From Eubacteriales bacterium (GTDB taxonomy: Bacteria; Bacillota; Clostridia; Lachnospirales; Lachnospiraceae), in contig JAUNPJ010000017.1 in assembly GCA_030536755.1 (NCBI GenBank), forward strand, positions 1 through 57,823: a stretch of 57,823 nucleotides of DNA, in the 5' to 3' direction. A program made the position numbers and the translations under genes. The notes under the pieces were generated by a model that made no database searches, was not told where the DNA came from, and saw only the letters and a list, made by a program, of their open reading frames with translations. Positions within the stretch are counted from its first letter, which is position 1; each line of letters begins with the position of its first letter. Positions 25,568-34,236 of this stretch are shown one piece after another.

Positions 25568-26437
25568 ATGAATACAATAAGAAAACAGAAGGACTATAAA
25601 AAAGAAATATTAGACAATATGGAAAAATTGAAGAAAATAAAGAAAAAAATAAAAATTCTGCTTATATCGTTGCTGACAGTGTTGCTTTTTCTGACGGTTG
25701 GTTTTGGCGTCTATGTTGGAAATTATTATCATGCGACAGAAACAGCAGAAGAAGCTATAGTTGCAACAGCAGAAATTTCTGTGCAGGAAAATCAAGAGGA
25801 AATTGTCTTTGCTTCTGATGAACCGCAGGCAGGATTTATCTTTTATCCCGGGGGCAAAGTGGAACATACGGCGTATGCACCTTTGATGAAGGCACTGGCA
25901 GAAAAAGATATTTTATGTGTGCTTGTGAAAATGCCATTTCACCTTGCTGTGTTTGATGTAAATGCAGCAGATGGTATCAGGGAGCAATTTCCAGAAATCA
26001 AGAGTTGGTATATTGGAGGGCACTCTCTTGGAGGGAGCATGGCAGCAAGCTATTTGTCAAAACATACCGAAGACTTTGAAGGACTTGTTCTGCTGGCTGC
26101 TTATTCCACAGAAGACTTGTCTGATTCGGGATTAAAAGTGCTTTCTGTTTATGGATCGGAGGATGGAGTGCTGAACAGAGAAAAATATGAAGAGTACCAA
26201 AGCAATTTACCGGAAGATATGGTTGAATATGTGATTGAAGGCGGAAATCACGCAGGGTTTGGAAGTTATGGAGAACAGGAAGGCGATGGACAGGCAAAGA
26301 TTTCACAGGAAGAGCAAATAGAGGTTACAGTAGAGAAGATAAAAAACTATATCAAAAGGCAGTCTCTGGAAAGCAGCAAAGAAGAGGTTTCTGAGCGGGA
26401 ATTAAGAAAATATCAGAGATGCATGATTTACAATTAA
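25568..26437 (+). CDS. Membrane-anchored alpha/beta hydrolase
   Basis: A 289-residue protein with a basic N terminus (many Lys) and one helix (about 38-58, LLISLLTVLLFLTVGFGVYV), so the hydrolase lies outside the cell. The core shows GFIFYPGGKVEHTAYAPL, the elbow IGGHSLGGSMAAS (Ser in GHSLG), an Asp in YGSEDGV and a His in GGNHAGFGSYG, a full catalytic triad of the PF12695-type family. A Glu-rich tail follows. No strong ribosome site precedes ATG 25568; ATG 25619 is an alternative start. Substrate unknown. Confidence 0.8.
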   Translation: MNTIRKQKDYKKEILDNMEKLKKIKKKIKILLISLLTVLLFLTVGFGVYVGNYYHATETAEEAIVATAEISVQENQEEIVFASDEPQAGFIFYPGGKVEHTAYAPLMKALAEKDILCVLVKMPFHLAVFDVNAADGIREQFPEIKSWYIGGHSLGGSMAASYLSKHTEDFEGLVLLAAYSTEDLSDSGLKVLSVYGSEDGVLNREKYEEYQSNLPEDMVEYVIEGGNHAGFGSYGEQEGDGQAKISQEEQIEVTVEKIKNYIKRQSLESSKEEVSERELRKYQRCMIYN

Positions 26438-26571
26438 AATTGGAATGTGTTTGTGATTACGAAATCATTATGAAATCGGGAATAATAAAATTATCTTCAG
26501 TAGAATATATGATGGGAAATTACAAAAATTAATAGTATAAGGCAAATATATTATAATAAAATGGAGACTCA

Positions 26572-27180
26572 ATGAACGATTTACATAACAAAACGCTTGA
26601 TTATTACAACAAAAATGCCCCCGAATTCATCACATCCACCGTGACTGTGGATTTTACACAAACCCAGGATCACTTTCTGAAATTATTAGCCCAAGCCTCA
26701 CGTATCCTTGACTTTGGCTGTGGTTCTGGGCGGGATACAAAGTATTTCCTCTCTAAAGGATATCGTGTGGATGCGATAGATGGATCAGAAAAGCTTGTGG
26801 AAGCTGCCAGCAATTATACCGGAATCGAAGTGCGCCGTATGCTTTTTCAGGAACTGGATGAAGTCTCAAAATATGATGGGATTTGGGCGTGTTCTTCGAT
26901 TCTCCATCTTTCGAAAGAAGAACTGGCTGATGTGTTTGGCAGGATGAGTGCGGCACTAAAGCCGGAAGGAATTGTCTATACATCCTTTAAATATGGCGAA
27001 TTTGAAGATTGGAGAAGTGGAAGATATTTTACGGATTTTACCGAGGAAACTTTTGTAGAGTTTGTAAAAAATATTCGGACGTTGGATGTGGAAGAGTACT
27101 GGATTACGAATGATGTGAGACAGGACAAAGGAGAAGAGAAATGGCTGAATTTGATTTTGCGCAAACGGGAAGTCATTTGA
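26572..27180 (+). CDS. Class I SAM-dependent methyltransferase
   Basis: A 202-residue methyltransferase. Motif I is ILDFGCGSGRDTKYFLSKG, followed by the acidic residue at the end of strand 2 (VDAIDGSEKLVEAA) and motif IV IWACSSILHLSKEEL. The closest general type is the SAM-methyltransferase family of small-molecule or tellurite-resistance enzymes; the substrate is unknown. Start ATG 26572 follows AATGGAGACTCA. A truncated HNH nuclease gene follows on the same strand. Confidence 0.85.
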   Translation: MNDLHNKTLDYYNKNAPEFITSTVTVDFTQTQDHFLKLLAQASRILDFGCGSGRDTKYFLSKGYRVDAIDGSEKLVEAASNYTGIEVRRMLFQELDEVSKYDGIWACSSILHLSKEELADVFGRMSAALKPEGIVYTSFKYGEFEDWRSGRYFTDFTEETFVEFVKNIRTLDVEEYWITNDVRQDKGEEKWLNLILRKREVI

Positions 27181-27229
27181 CAATTGGCAGAAAATATTAT
27201 AACACGCTGGACATTCGGGGTTTTCGCAG

Positions 27230-27541
27230 ATGACGAAAGATCCTTCTTACTGTTACAAATTTTACTGGCTTGAGGCGATTGTCAATCTGATTCTGGAAAA
27301 TGTGGAGGAAACTACTTTTGATGCAGTTATAGATGAGATGATTGCCAATGCCTGGTATTCGGTTGTGGAGTTTCATGTTCATTTGAGTGGGATTATGAGT
27401 GACGGTTCGGTGCGTGATGGATTGGAACGTGCTGTTTGCAAATTGCATGAGTTGAGTGGTCTTCCAGGTAATGTATCCAAAACGGAGATTAAAAATGCTA
27501 TTTTACAGTATAATGATGGAATTCGAAAGAAGTGTTTGTGA
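27230..27541 (+). pseudogene. N-terminal fragment of an HNH endonuclease-type protein
   Basis: 103 residues (MTKDPSYCYKFYWLEAIV, then EMIANAWYSVVEFHVHLSG and LCELSGLP-like blocks) that I recognise as the start of a longer clostridial protein of about 350-400 residues carrying an HNH endonuclease domain. The HNH domain is absent; the frame ends at GIRKKCL. No good ribosome site precedes the ATG. Probably a remnant of a restriction-type or mobile gene. Confidence 0.6.
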
Positions 27542-27652
27542 ACGTTCTTTCCAGAAATATGCAACCGGTGTATGATTCTGCGAGGAGGCAGGAATATCAA
27601 ATCTGGATATGAATTAATTGGTAATTATGCGATAACAGAAGTAGAAAAGGAG

Positions 27653-28165
27653 ATGAAGCAATTTATGAATTTTAAGCAGGAATTAAATTCGGTTTGTAAG
27701 ACGCAAACAAAAGAGCAAGAGTTGAGTGAAGCTGCTAAACGGGCCCGGAATGATTATCTTTATGTAAAAAAGAAAATAAAAAAGGAAGCAGAACGTAAGG
27801 CATATACGACCTTGGAGAATGGGAAAAAAAGAATTAAAATTTATGAAGAACCTTTTTGGATGAATAAATTTGAATGTATGAATATTAGAACATGGCAAGA
27901 AACGAAAAAAGAAAGTTTTTTTAAATATACAATATATTATTATGCATCTTTAGATTGTAGTTTAAAGTATTCAGATTATGTTTCGACATATCAAAAAGTA
28001 TTAAAGAAAACTGCCGAGGAAGATGGGGTAAAGGTAGAATTTATAGTACATGGCTATAATACTGATTTTGGAATATATTCCTATCCAATGTATATTAAAA
28101 GAACTTCATTTCGATATTATGCAAACAATTTTAAGGTTGGTATTAATTTTGTTATTGATTTCTGA
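27653..28165 (+). CDS. Hypothetical AT-rich protein
   Basis: About 170 residues, not recognised. The first half is Lys/Glu-rich and likely a helical coiled coil (EQELSEAAKRARNDYLYVKKKIKKEAERKAY). The second half is aromatic-rich with alternating strands (KYTIYYYASLDCSLKYSDYVS, VEFIVHGYNTDFGIYSYPMY). Base composition is clearly richer in A+T than the flanking genes, which points to recent acquisition. Start is uncertain: AAAGGAG at 27646-27652 touches ATG 27653, and ATG 27665 is the next choice; the frame is open from 27572. Confidence 0.5.
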   Translation: MKQFMNFKQELNSVCKTQTKEQELSEAAKRARNDYLYVKKKIKKEAERKAYTTLENGKKRIKIYEEPFWMNKFECMNIRTWQETKKESFFKYTIYYYASLDCSLKYSDYVSTYQKVLKKTAEEDGVKVEFIVHGYNTDFGIYSYPMYIKRTSFRYYANNFKVGINFVIDF

Positions 28166-28243
28166 GGAATTTTGCAAGAAAATACCTGATAAATCAAATA
28201 AAGTAGATAGAAATAAATCATTCAGTCAGAGAGGCGCTACTCA

Positions 28244-28357
28244 ATGGAAAAATTAATAAAATTACACGCCCTTTGGACATTCACTCTCATCGGCAGTTTT
28301 GTGATGCTGATTGTCACGGGCCATCAGATGCTTCGAGAGAGCAAAAAGGAACAGTAA
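28244..28357 (+). CDS. 37-residue single-pass membrane protein
   Basis: MEKLIKLHALWTFTLIG, then a hydrophobic stretch and a charged tail (MLRESKKEQ). GAGAGG at 28229-28234 lies nine bases upstream of ATG 28244. The stop codon falls within the ribosome site of the next gene (AAGGAG 28356-28361), so translation is probably coupled to the SGNH-like hydrolase. Not recognised; it could also be the end of a degraded transporter gene. Confidence 0.5.
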   Translation: MEKLIKLHALWTFTLIGSFVMLIVTGHQMLRESKKEQ

Positions 28358-28371
28358 GGAGAGCGAACGAT

Positions 28372-28932
28372 ATGCGTATATTGATGTTGGGAAACAGTTT
28401 TACCGCAGCCAACAACCTTCCGCAGCAGCTTGCCTCGCTTACAGGGGCGGAGGTTGTTGCACACACCAGAGGCGGTGCTCGTCTGGCGGAGCAGATGAAT
28501 CCGAAGACGAAAATGGGAGCCAGAACTCTTGCGGCGCTTGTGAATGAACGCTGGGATTATGTAATTTTGCAGGAGATGAGCAATGGACCGGTAACTGCCA
28601 GGGAGAAGTTTTTGCAGAGTGCCAGAGGACTCTGCGAGAAGATTCGCGCAGCAAGTGCGATTCCGGTTTTTTATGCGACCTGGGCGTATGAGAACGGCAG
28701 TAAGAAGATGGCTGTCATGAATATGAGCTATGAGGAAATGTATCAGGCAATGTATGAAGCGTATCATCATGCCGCAGAAGAGAATCAGGCACTGATTGCG
28801 GATGTGGGTAAGGCGTTTTATGAGAAAGCAGATGAGATAAAGTTGTATGCAGAGGACAGTTGTCATCCGAATGAGATGGGAACGAAGCTGGCCGCGGAGG
28901 TCATTGCGGAAGTTATTTTGCAGGATACATAG
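28372..28932 (+). CDS. SGNH/GDSL-like hydrolase
   Basis: A 186-residue protein starting at ATG 28372 after AAGGAG. Block I is MRILMLGNSFTAANN, where the nucleophile Ser sits in GNSFT; block V DSCHPNEMGTKLAAE holds the D-x2-H pair (DSCHPN). The middle has DYVILQEMSNGPV. This matches SGNH hydrolases (DUF4886-like), esterases that remove acyl groups from sugars or lipids. No signal peptide. It is followed at once by an SDR gene, probably in the same transcript. Confidence 0.8.
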   Translation: MRILMLGNSFTAANNLPQQLASLTGAEVVAHTRGGARLAEQMNPKTKMGARTLAALVNERWDYVILQEMSNGPVTAREKFLQSARGLCEKIRAASAIPVFYATWAYENGSKKMAVMNMSYEEMYQAMYEAYHHAAEENQALIADVGKAFYEKADEIKLYAEDSCHPNEMGTKLAAEVIAEVILQDT

Positions 28933-28953
28933 TTTTTCATGGGGAATAATGAT

Positions 28954-29667
28954 ATGAGCAGAGAGTTTGAGAATAAAGTAGTTGTGATCACCGGCGGGGC
29001 ACATGGCATTGGAAAAGCGATTGCGGAATCGTTTTTGGCAGAAGGTGCGAATGTAACTGTGATTGATGTGATCGATGGAACTCACTATGTAGGAGATATC
29101 AGCAAAAAGGAAGTTCTGGAGGCGTTTGCCGGTGAGGTGCTGGAGAAATATGGGCAGGTAGATGTTCTGGTGAACAATGCGCCGCCGATGATGAAGGGAT
29201 TGGATGAGTGCTCTTACGAAGAGTTTCAGCAGGCACTTGCTGTTGGTGTGACGGCACCGTTTTATCTAACCAAACTGTTTCGGGAGCATTTTGCGCAGGG
29301 AGCGTCCATCATCAATATTTCTTCTTCCAGAGACCGTATGAGCCAGCCGCAGACGGAGAGTTATACGGCTGCAAAGGGTGGGATTGCTGCGCTTACGCAT
29401 GCGTTGGCGGTTAGTCTGGCGGGAAAGGTGCGGGTGAATTCGATTTCGCCTGGATGGATTGATACGGAGTATACGGTTTACGAAGGTCCGGATGCTGTGC
29501 AGCAGCCGGCGGGCAGAGTTGGGAATCCGATGGATATTGCAAATATGGTTTTGTTTCTGTGCTCGGAGAAGGCTGGATTTATCACCGGCGAAAATGTCTG
29601 TATTGACGGTGGCATGACCAGGCAGATGATTTATCATGGTGACTGGGGATGGAGACTTGAGAATTAG
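28954..29667 (+). CDS. Short-chain dehydrogenase/reductase
   Basis: A 237-residue SDR enzyme. The cofactor loop is TGGAHGIGKAIAE and an Asp after strand 2 (VIDVIDG) favours NAD(H). The NNAG motif reads NNAPP; the catalytic Ser lies in NISSSRD and the YxxxK in SYTAAKGG. C-terminal INSISPGWIDTEY and GENVCIDGGMTRQM are typical. ATG 28954 is preferred to 28939 because GGGG at 28941-28944 gives a ribosome site. Substrate unknown. Confidence 0.87.
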   Translation: MSREFENKVVVITGGAHGIGKAIAESFLAEGANVTVIDVIDGTHYVGDISKKEVLEAFAGEVLEKYGQVDVLVNNAPPMMKGLDECSYEEFQQALAVGVTAPFYLTKLFREHFAQGASIINISSSRDRMSQPQTESYTAAKGGIAALTHALAVSLAGKVRVNSISPGWIDTEYTVYEGPDAVQQPAGRVGNPMDIANMVLFLCSEKAGFITGENVCIDGGMTRQMIYHGDWGWRLEN

Positions 29668-29717
29668 CGCAATATTGGTATAATACAATTAAAAAAGAAG
29701 GAAAAGGTAACAGCATT

Positions 29718-30674
29718 ATGAAAAAAATTCTTGTAGTTCTGCCTGTAGAAGACAGACATAAAAAATTCTTGGAACAGGCTGCACCGGATGCGATATTTAC
29801 ATATTCTTCGGTTTCGGAAGTTACGGAGGAAATGGTGCAGGAGGCGAATGTAATTGTAGGAAATGTACCGGCGAAGTTTTTGAAGGCTTCTGAGAAACTC
29901 GAACTTTTGCAGCTGAATTCTGCTGGTGCGGATGCTTATATCAAAGAAGGTGTTTTACACTCGGCAACGATCTTGACGAATGCGACCGGGGCTTATGGAA
30001 AAGCGGTCTCCGAGCATTTGTTTGCGATGGCACTGGCACTGCAGAAAAAGCTGCATTTGTACAGAGATGATCAATTTGAGGGAGAATGGAATGATTATGG
30101 ACAGATTACGTCTCTTTCGGATGCCACGGTGCTTGTAATTGGACTTGGAGATATCGGATTGGCATTTGCGCGTCTGTGCAAGATGCTTGGAGCTCATACG
30201 ATTGGTGTCAAGAGAAGACCTTCTGTCTGTCCGGAAGGTGTGGATGAACTGTATCTTACAGAGGAGCTTCTTAAGGCAGTACCAAGGGCAGATCTGGTTG
30301 CAGCAGTTCTTCCGGGAACAGCAGAGACGTATCATATATTTGATGCGAACTTTTTCTCTGCCATGAAATCCACAGCGATATTTTTGAATGCTGGCCGCGG
30401 CGGTTCAGTCGATCAGGAGGCTCTGCTTTATGCATTGGAGAATGGTGAAATTTATGCTGCCGGTCTGGATGTGACAGATCCGGAACCGCTTCCTGCGGAT
30501 CACCCGCTTTGGAAACAACGTAATGTCATGATTACGCCGCATGTGTCCGGTAAATATCATTTGCAGGAGACGTTTGAGAGAATTGTGCGGATTGCAGCGG
30601 AGAATCTGGAGCATTATGTGAAGCAGGAGCCGCTTCGCAATGTGGTGGATTTTTCTACCGGATATAAAAAATAA
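29718..30674 (+). CDS. D-2-hydroxyacid dehydrogenase family protein
   Basis: A 318-residue NAD-dependent dehydrogenase. The Rossmann motif is VIGLGDIGLAFARLCKMLGA, the catalytic Arg region is LNAGRGGSVDQEALL, the Glu lies in DVTDPEPLPADHPLW and the catalytic His in ITPHVSGKYH. It reduces 2-oxo acids to D-2-hydroxy acids or the reverse. Start ATG 29718 follows AAGAAGGAAAAGG. The usual Trp near the end of the substrate loop is replaced, so the exact acid cannot be named. Confidence 0.88.
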   Translation: MKKILVVLPVEDRHKKFLEQAAPDAIFTYSSVSEVTEEMVQEANVIVGNVPAKFLKASEKLELLQLNSAGADAYIKEGVLHSATILTNATGAYGKAVSEHLFAMALALQKKLHLYRDDQFEGEWNDYGQITSLSDATVLVIGLGDIGLAFARLCKMLGAHTIGVKRRPSVCPEGVDELYLTEELLKAVPRADLVAAVLPGTAETYHIFDANFFSAMKSTAIFLNAGRGGSVDQEALLYALENGEIYAAGLDVTDPEPLPADHPLWKQRNVMITPHVSGKYHLQETFERIVRIAAENLEHYVKQEPLRNVVDFSTGYKK

Positions 30675-30734
30675 TCGAGAATGGTATCACTGATACCATT
30701 CATGATACGATTGATACCAATATGGAGAAGAGAA

Positions 30735-31277
30735 ATGAAAAAAAGAACGAAGATTTTGGCTGCAGGTGCAGTGACTGTCCTTGTTATTACCGCCGCAATA
30801 ACAGCAAAAAAATATGTATCTGTTGATCGTGATGGCAGGTCGATATCGATTATTGGCGGTTCAGATGGACCAACATCGATCTTTTTGGCAGGAAAACTGT
30901 CGGGAGAGGATGAAAACGAAGACGAATATGAAAATGAATATATATCCATTACGATGGAAGAAGCCAAAACGATTTTTGAAGTTCCCGGTGACTATGTGAT
31001 TGTAGATGTCAGAACAGTGGAGGAATTTTCGCAGGGGCATATTCCGGGGGCGATCAATATTGCAAATGAAACGATTACAGATGAGGAACCAAAAGAGCTG
31101 CCGGATAAGAATCAGACGATATATGTGTATTGTCGAAGCGGCAACAGAAGCAAACAGGCTTCGGCCAAACTTGCAGCAATGGGCTATACGGATGTGATTG
31201 AGTGTGGCGGAATTCTTGACTGGACAGGAGAACTTGACATGAAGTCAGCACTTCCCATGCGACGAAGATTTGGATGA
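30735..31277 (+). CDS. Membrane-anchored rhodanese-like protein
   Basis: A 180-residue protein starting at ATG 30735 after ATGGAGAAGAG. A basic N terminus and one helix (about 7-24) anchor it outside the cell. Residues 37-52 read SISIIGGSDGPTSIFL, the same motif found in the beta subunit of sodium-pumping decarboxylases. An acidic linker leads to a rhodanese domain (about 75-172) with VDVRTVEEFSQGHIPGAINI and the active-site loop CRSGNRS (Cys present). Rhodaneses move sulfane sulfur. The end (RRRFG) is basic. It stands alone. Confidence 0.82.
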   Translation: MKKRTKILAAGAVTVLVITAAITAKKYVSVDRDGRSISIIGGSDGPTSIFLAGKLSGEDENEDEYENEYISITMEEAKTIFEVPGDYVIVDVRTVEEFSQGHIPGAINIANETITDEEPKELPDKNQTIYVYCRSGNRSKQASAKLAAMGYTDVIECGGILDWTGELDMKSALPMRRRFG

Positions 31278-31409
31278 GCTGGTGCTGGCTTATGCAATCA
31301 AAATTGTGATATTATGTGACAGATAATATTGCGAGAATCTTTTGAAAAAGAAATAATATTTAGAAAATAAAATAATATTCTGAATATTTAAAAATAACAA
31401 AGAAAGTGA

Positions 31410-31438
31410 TTGACAAATAAGCGGAAATGTTGTATAGT
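31410..31438 (+). promoter_or_regulatory. Near-consensus promoter of the 31.4-kb RNA locus
   Basis: TTGACA at 31410-31415, exactly 17 bases, TATAGT at 31433-31438. Among the best sigma-A matches in the window, although no conventional gene follows before the terminator at 31710-31755. Confidence 0.8.
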
Positions 31439-31577
31439 AAAATCATCAAAAGAAACAAGGAATTCAAAAATTAAAAGAAAGAGGTAGAGTCCAATGTACG
31501 CTTAGTCTTTATTCCAAATTTTAAAAAATCTCTGAAAGAGTTGATCGTATAGATGTAACAGAAGGAGATGATACATA

Positions 31578-31598
31578 TGAAAGGCAGAGGCCCATAGA
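31578..31598 (+). CDS. Six-residue ORF MKGRGP
   Basis: ATG 31578 stands nine bases after AAGGAG (31563-31568) and is followed by a TAG after six codons. Good ribosome site; existence of the peptide is unproven. Confidence 0.3.
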
Positions 31599-31687
31599 GA
31601 CAATATCCGAAAATTAAAACAGGAGGTACGGTCCAACAAAAACTTAATCCACTACTCATAATCTAAGAAAGTCGAAGGTGTATAAGA

Positions 31688-31711
31688 TGAAATTACTGAA
31701 TATTCACTAAT
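31688..31711 (+). CDS. Seven-residue ORF MKLLNIH
   Basis: ATG 31688 stands eight bases after GAAGG (31675-31679); the TAA at 31709-31711 is the first arm of the terminator stem, so ribosomes stopping here would sit on the terminator. Unproven peptide. Confidence 0.3.
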
Positions 31712-31755
31712 AGCCCGGTCGAGAGGAAAAAGAATCGATCGGGCTATTATTTTGT
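31710..31755. terminator. Strong terminator, probably bidirectional
   Basis: AATAGCCCGGTCGA pairs with TCGATCGGGCTATT over 14 bp (one G-U) around a 12-base A-rich loop, then ATTTTG. It ends the 31.4-kb RNA and, read leftwards, lies just after the TetR gene. Confidence 0.9.
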
Positions 31756-31770
31756 CCTGGGATGAAAAAA

Positions 31771-32307
31771 TTATTCAACGGGTGGATATTTGATTTTATA
31801 GGCTTCATTCAGCACATCCATCATATAATCAATATCATACTGTTTGTGGTATTTCTGATAGGTATAGAATCCGCCCTGAATCTGGAAGGTCAGAAGGATG
31901 TTGACCTTGGGGTCGTCTTTTGCTTCCGGAATTACCTTGAAAATGTAATCTTTTAATTCTTTTTCCAGATTGCTTGCCAAAATAGAAGACTGTGAGCCGG
32001 AAAATAAGATATCGATCAGAGTCTGCTGCGTGTGAAATGCATGAAAAAGAAGCTCGGTAAATTTGACGCTGTCGGATAAACACAGCTCCGCTTGGGGAAT
32101 ACTGTCCAGGACACTTTTTAAGACTTCTTTCTGAAGGCATTCGGAAAGATCGTAAATGTCACGGTAATGCAGATAAAAGGTTGCCTTGCTGATTTCCGCC
32201 AGTTCGGCAAGTTCTTTGATGGTGATTCGTTCCAATGGTTTTGTAGTTCTTAATTGTATAAATGCATTCTTAATACTTCTCTTTGTTTTTTTCTCTCTTA
32301 AATCCAT
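31771..32307 (-). CDS. TetR/AcrR-family regulator
   Basis: A 178-residue repressor. The N-terminal HTH reads RSIKNAFIQLRTTKPLERITIKEL-type helix, then AEISKATFYLHYRDIYDL, the classical TetR recognition helix. The C-terminal ligand domain has no clear signature. It is divergent from glgB and convergent with the 31.4-kb RNA; either could be its target. Translation starts at ATG 32307 behind AAGGAAGTAT. Confidence 0.88.
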   Translation of the reverse strand: MDLREKKTKRSIKNAFIQLRTTKPLERITIKELAELAEISKATFYLHYRDIYDLSECLQKEVLKSVLDSIPQAELCLSDSVKFTELLFHAFHTQQTLIDILFSGSQSSILASNLEKELKDYIFKVIPEAKDDPKVNILLTFQIQGGFYTYQKYHKQYDIDYMMDVLNEAYKIKYPPVE

Positions 32308-32451
32308 ACAACCGATACTTCCTTGTCAATTTTTTTAAAACGTCCAGTAATTGATGAATAACAAATATTGAAAATAGCAGTTTCTGGAAGTTCCTGCTAC
32401 TATCATTATAGTTAATTTCTAGACATGAGTCAATTAATGGAGGGTAGTTTT

Positions 32452-34236
32452 ATGATGGATATATATGGATTTTACACAGGACAGATTTTTGATGCGTACC
32501 AGTGGCTGGGCGCGCATGTTTTGGAAAACGGAGTTGTTTTCCGTACCTTTGCACCGAATGCGGGAAAAGTGGAACTGCTCTGGAATGGGCAGGTCATTCC
32601 GATGATGCCGGTGTGCAACGGACAGTTTTATGAGACTACGGTGGCCGATGCGAAGGAAGGAGATCGATATGAGTATCGCGTTTACGGACAGAATGGTGAG
32701 GCGACGGATCACTGCGATCCGTTTGGCTTTGGGATGGAATTGCGTCCGGAGCATCAGTCGATTGTCCGCAATCTGGATGACTATGCTTTTGGAGATCAGG
32801 AATGGATGAATTCCAGAAGTGATATGCGTGAGAAACCGCTCAATATTTATGAATTGCATCTTGGTTCCTGGAGAAAAAAGACGGAGGAAGCGACTGGATG
32901 GTATCGCTATGATGAGATTGCACAGCCTCTGGTGGCTTACCTGAAGGAGAGCGGATACAACTACGTGGAGTTTCTTCCGGTGAGTGAGCATCCATGCGAT
33001 GAGAGCTGGGGATACCAGAATACAGGTTTTTATGCACCGACCAGCCGTTACGGGGCGATGAATGATCTGAAGAAACTGATTGATGTGCTGCATCAGAATG
33101 GAATTGGTGTGATCCTTGACTTTGTTCCGGTGCATTTTGCGGTCGATTCGTATGCACTGGCGAAATACGATGGAACGGCTCTGTATGAATATCCGCACAA
33201 CGATGTCGGTGTGAGTGAATGGGGAAGCCACAATTTCATGCATTCGCGCGGGGAGGTTCGCAGCTTTTTGCAGTCGAATGCCAATTACTGGCTCAAAGAA
33301 TATCATTTTGATGGTCTGCGTATGGATGCGATCAGCCGTATCATTTACTGGCAAGGAGATGAGAGGCGCGGTGTCAATGGAAATGCCGTTGATTTTATTA
33401 AAGTCATGAATCAGGAACTGAAGAGGATGAATCCTGGATGCATTCTGGCTGCCGAGGACTCCACCAATTATCCGGATGTTACAAAGCCCGTGAGTGAGGG
33501 CGGACTGGGATTTGATTATAAGTGGGATATGGGCTGGATGCATGATACATTGGAGTATTTTCAGGCATCACCCCAGGAGCGAAAGGAACAGTATCATAAG
33601 CTTACTTTTTCCATGATGTATTACTGGAATGAGAAATATCTGCTTCCGTTCTCGCACGATGAGGTGGTGCATGGAAAGGCGACGATTCTGCAGAAGATGA
33701 ATGGCGATTATGAGGCGAAATTCCCGCAGGCGAGGGCGATGTATCTGTATATGATGGTGCATCCCGGCAAGAAGCTGAATTTTATGGGAAATGAGATCGG
33801 ACAGTTCCGGGAGTGGGATGAGAAGAGAGAGCAGGACTGGAGTCTGAGAAGCTATCCGGTACACGATGCGTTCTATCATTATATGCAGGAGCTGAATCAC
33901 ATTTATCTGACACATCCGGCGTTATCCGAGAGAGATTACCGTGGAGACGGATTTGCATGGCTGGATTGCCATCAGGAAGAGAATTGTATTTACAGTGTGT
34001 TGCGGGAGAGTGAGAGGGAACAGCTGATTGCAGTGTTCAATTTCAGTGACGAGATACAGACAGATTATGAGGTGAAGGTAGAAAATGCAAACAATGCAAA
34101 GCTTCTGCTGAACAGTGACTGGCAGCGTTTTCATGGAAATACTCCAGAGACGGAGTCGGTGTTTCAGGCAGGAGATGGGACTATCACCTGCACGCTGCAG
34201 CCGTTTTCGGCAATGTTAATCCAGATAGATAAATAG
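32452..34236 (+). CDS. glgB: 1,4-alpha-glucan branching enzyme
   Basis: A 594-residue GH13 enzyme that makes the alpha-1,6 branches of glycogen. A carbohydrate-binding module 48 domain (about 15-105) precedes the (beta/alpha)8 barrel. Counted from ATG 32452 the catalytic residues are D292 (LRMDAISRI), E335 (AAEDST) and D403 (FSHDEVVHGK). FMGNEIGQFREWDE is also typical. The ATG at 32452 follows GGAGGG at 32439-32444. It lacks the extra N-terminal domain found in long forms (about 730 residues). No other glycogen genes adjoin it. Confidence 0.92.
   Translation: MMDIYGFYTGQIFDAYQWLGAHVLENGVVFRTFAPNAGKVELLWNGQVIPMMPVCNGQFYETTVADAKEGDRYEYRVYGQNGEATDHCDPFGFGMELRPEHQSIVRNLDDYAFGDQEWMNSRSDMREKPLNIYELHLGSWRKKTEEATGWYRYDEIAQPLVAYLKESGYNYVEFLPVSEHPCDESWGYQNTGFYAPTSRYGAMNDLKKLIDVLHQNGIGVILDFVPVHFAVDSYALAKYDGTALYEYPHNDVGVSEWGSHNFMHSRGEVRSFLQSNANYWLKEYHFDGLRMDAISRIIYWQGDERRGVNGNAVDFIKVMNQELKRMNPGCILAAEDSTNYPDVTKPVSEGGLGFDYKWDMGWMHDTLEYFQASPQERKEQYHKLTFSMMYYWNEKYLLPFSHDEVVHGKATILQKMNGDYEAKFPQARAMYLYMMVHPGKKLNFMGNEIGQFREWDEKREQDWSLRSYPVHDAFYHYMQELNHIYLTHPALSERDYRGDGFAWLDCHQEENCIYSVLRESEREQLIAVFNFSDEIQTDYEVKVENANNAKLLLNSDWQRFHGNTPETESVFQAGDGTITCTLQPFSAMLIQIDK

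Larger units (their letters stand above)
31445..31755 (+). ncRNA. Putative 310-nt RNA with tandem ultrashort ORFs
   Basis: Start placed just after the TATAGT box, end at the U tract of the terminator. Two related units lie inside. Unit 1 (31482-31598) has GAGGTAGAGTCCA, the ORF ATG-TAC-GCT-TAG (31495-31506), then AAGGAG (31563-31568) and a 6-residue ORF. Unit 2 (31624-31711) has GAGGTACGGTCCA, then GAAGG (31675-31679) and a 7-residue ORF. The longest frames are under 30 codons. It may be an independent small RNA, a tandem signalling-peptide RNA, or a leader whose target gene was lost. Not matched to any RNA family I know. Confidence 0.5.

Noticed and set aside
32434-33543. 369-codon minus-strand frame opposite glgB
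   Set aside because: Shadow of the glgB reading frame caused by codon bias.
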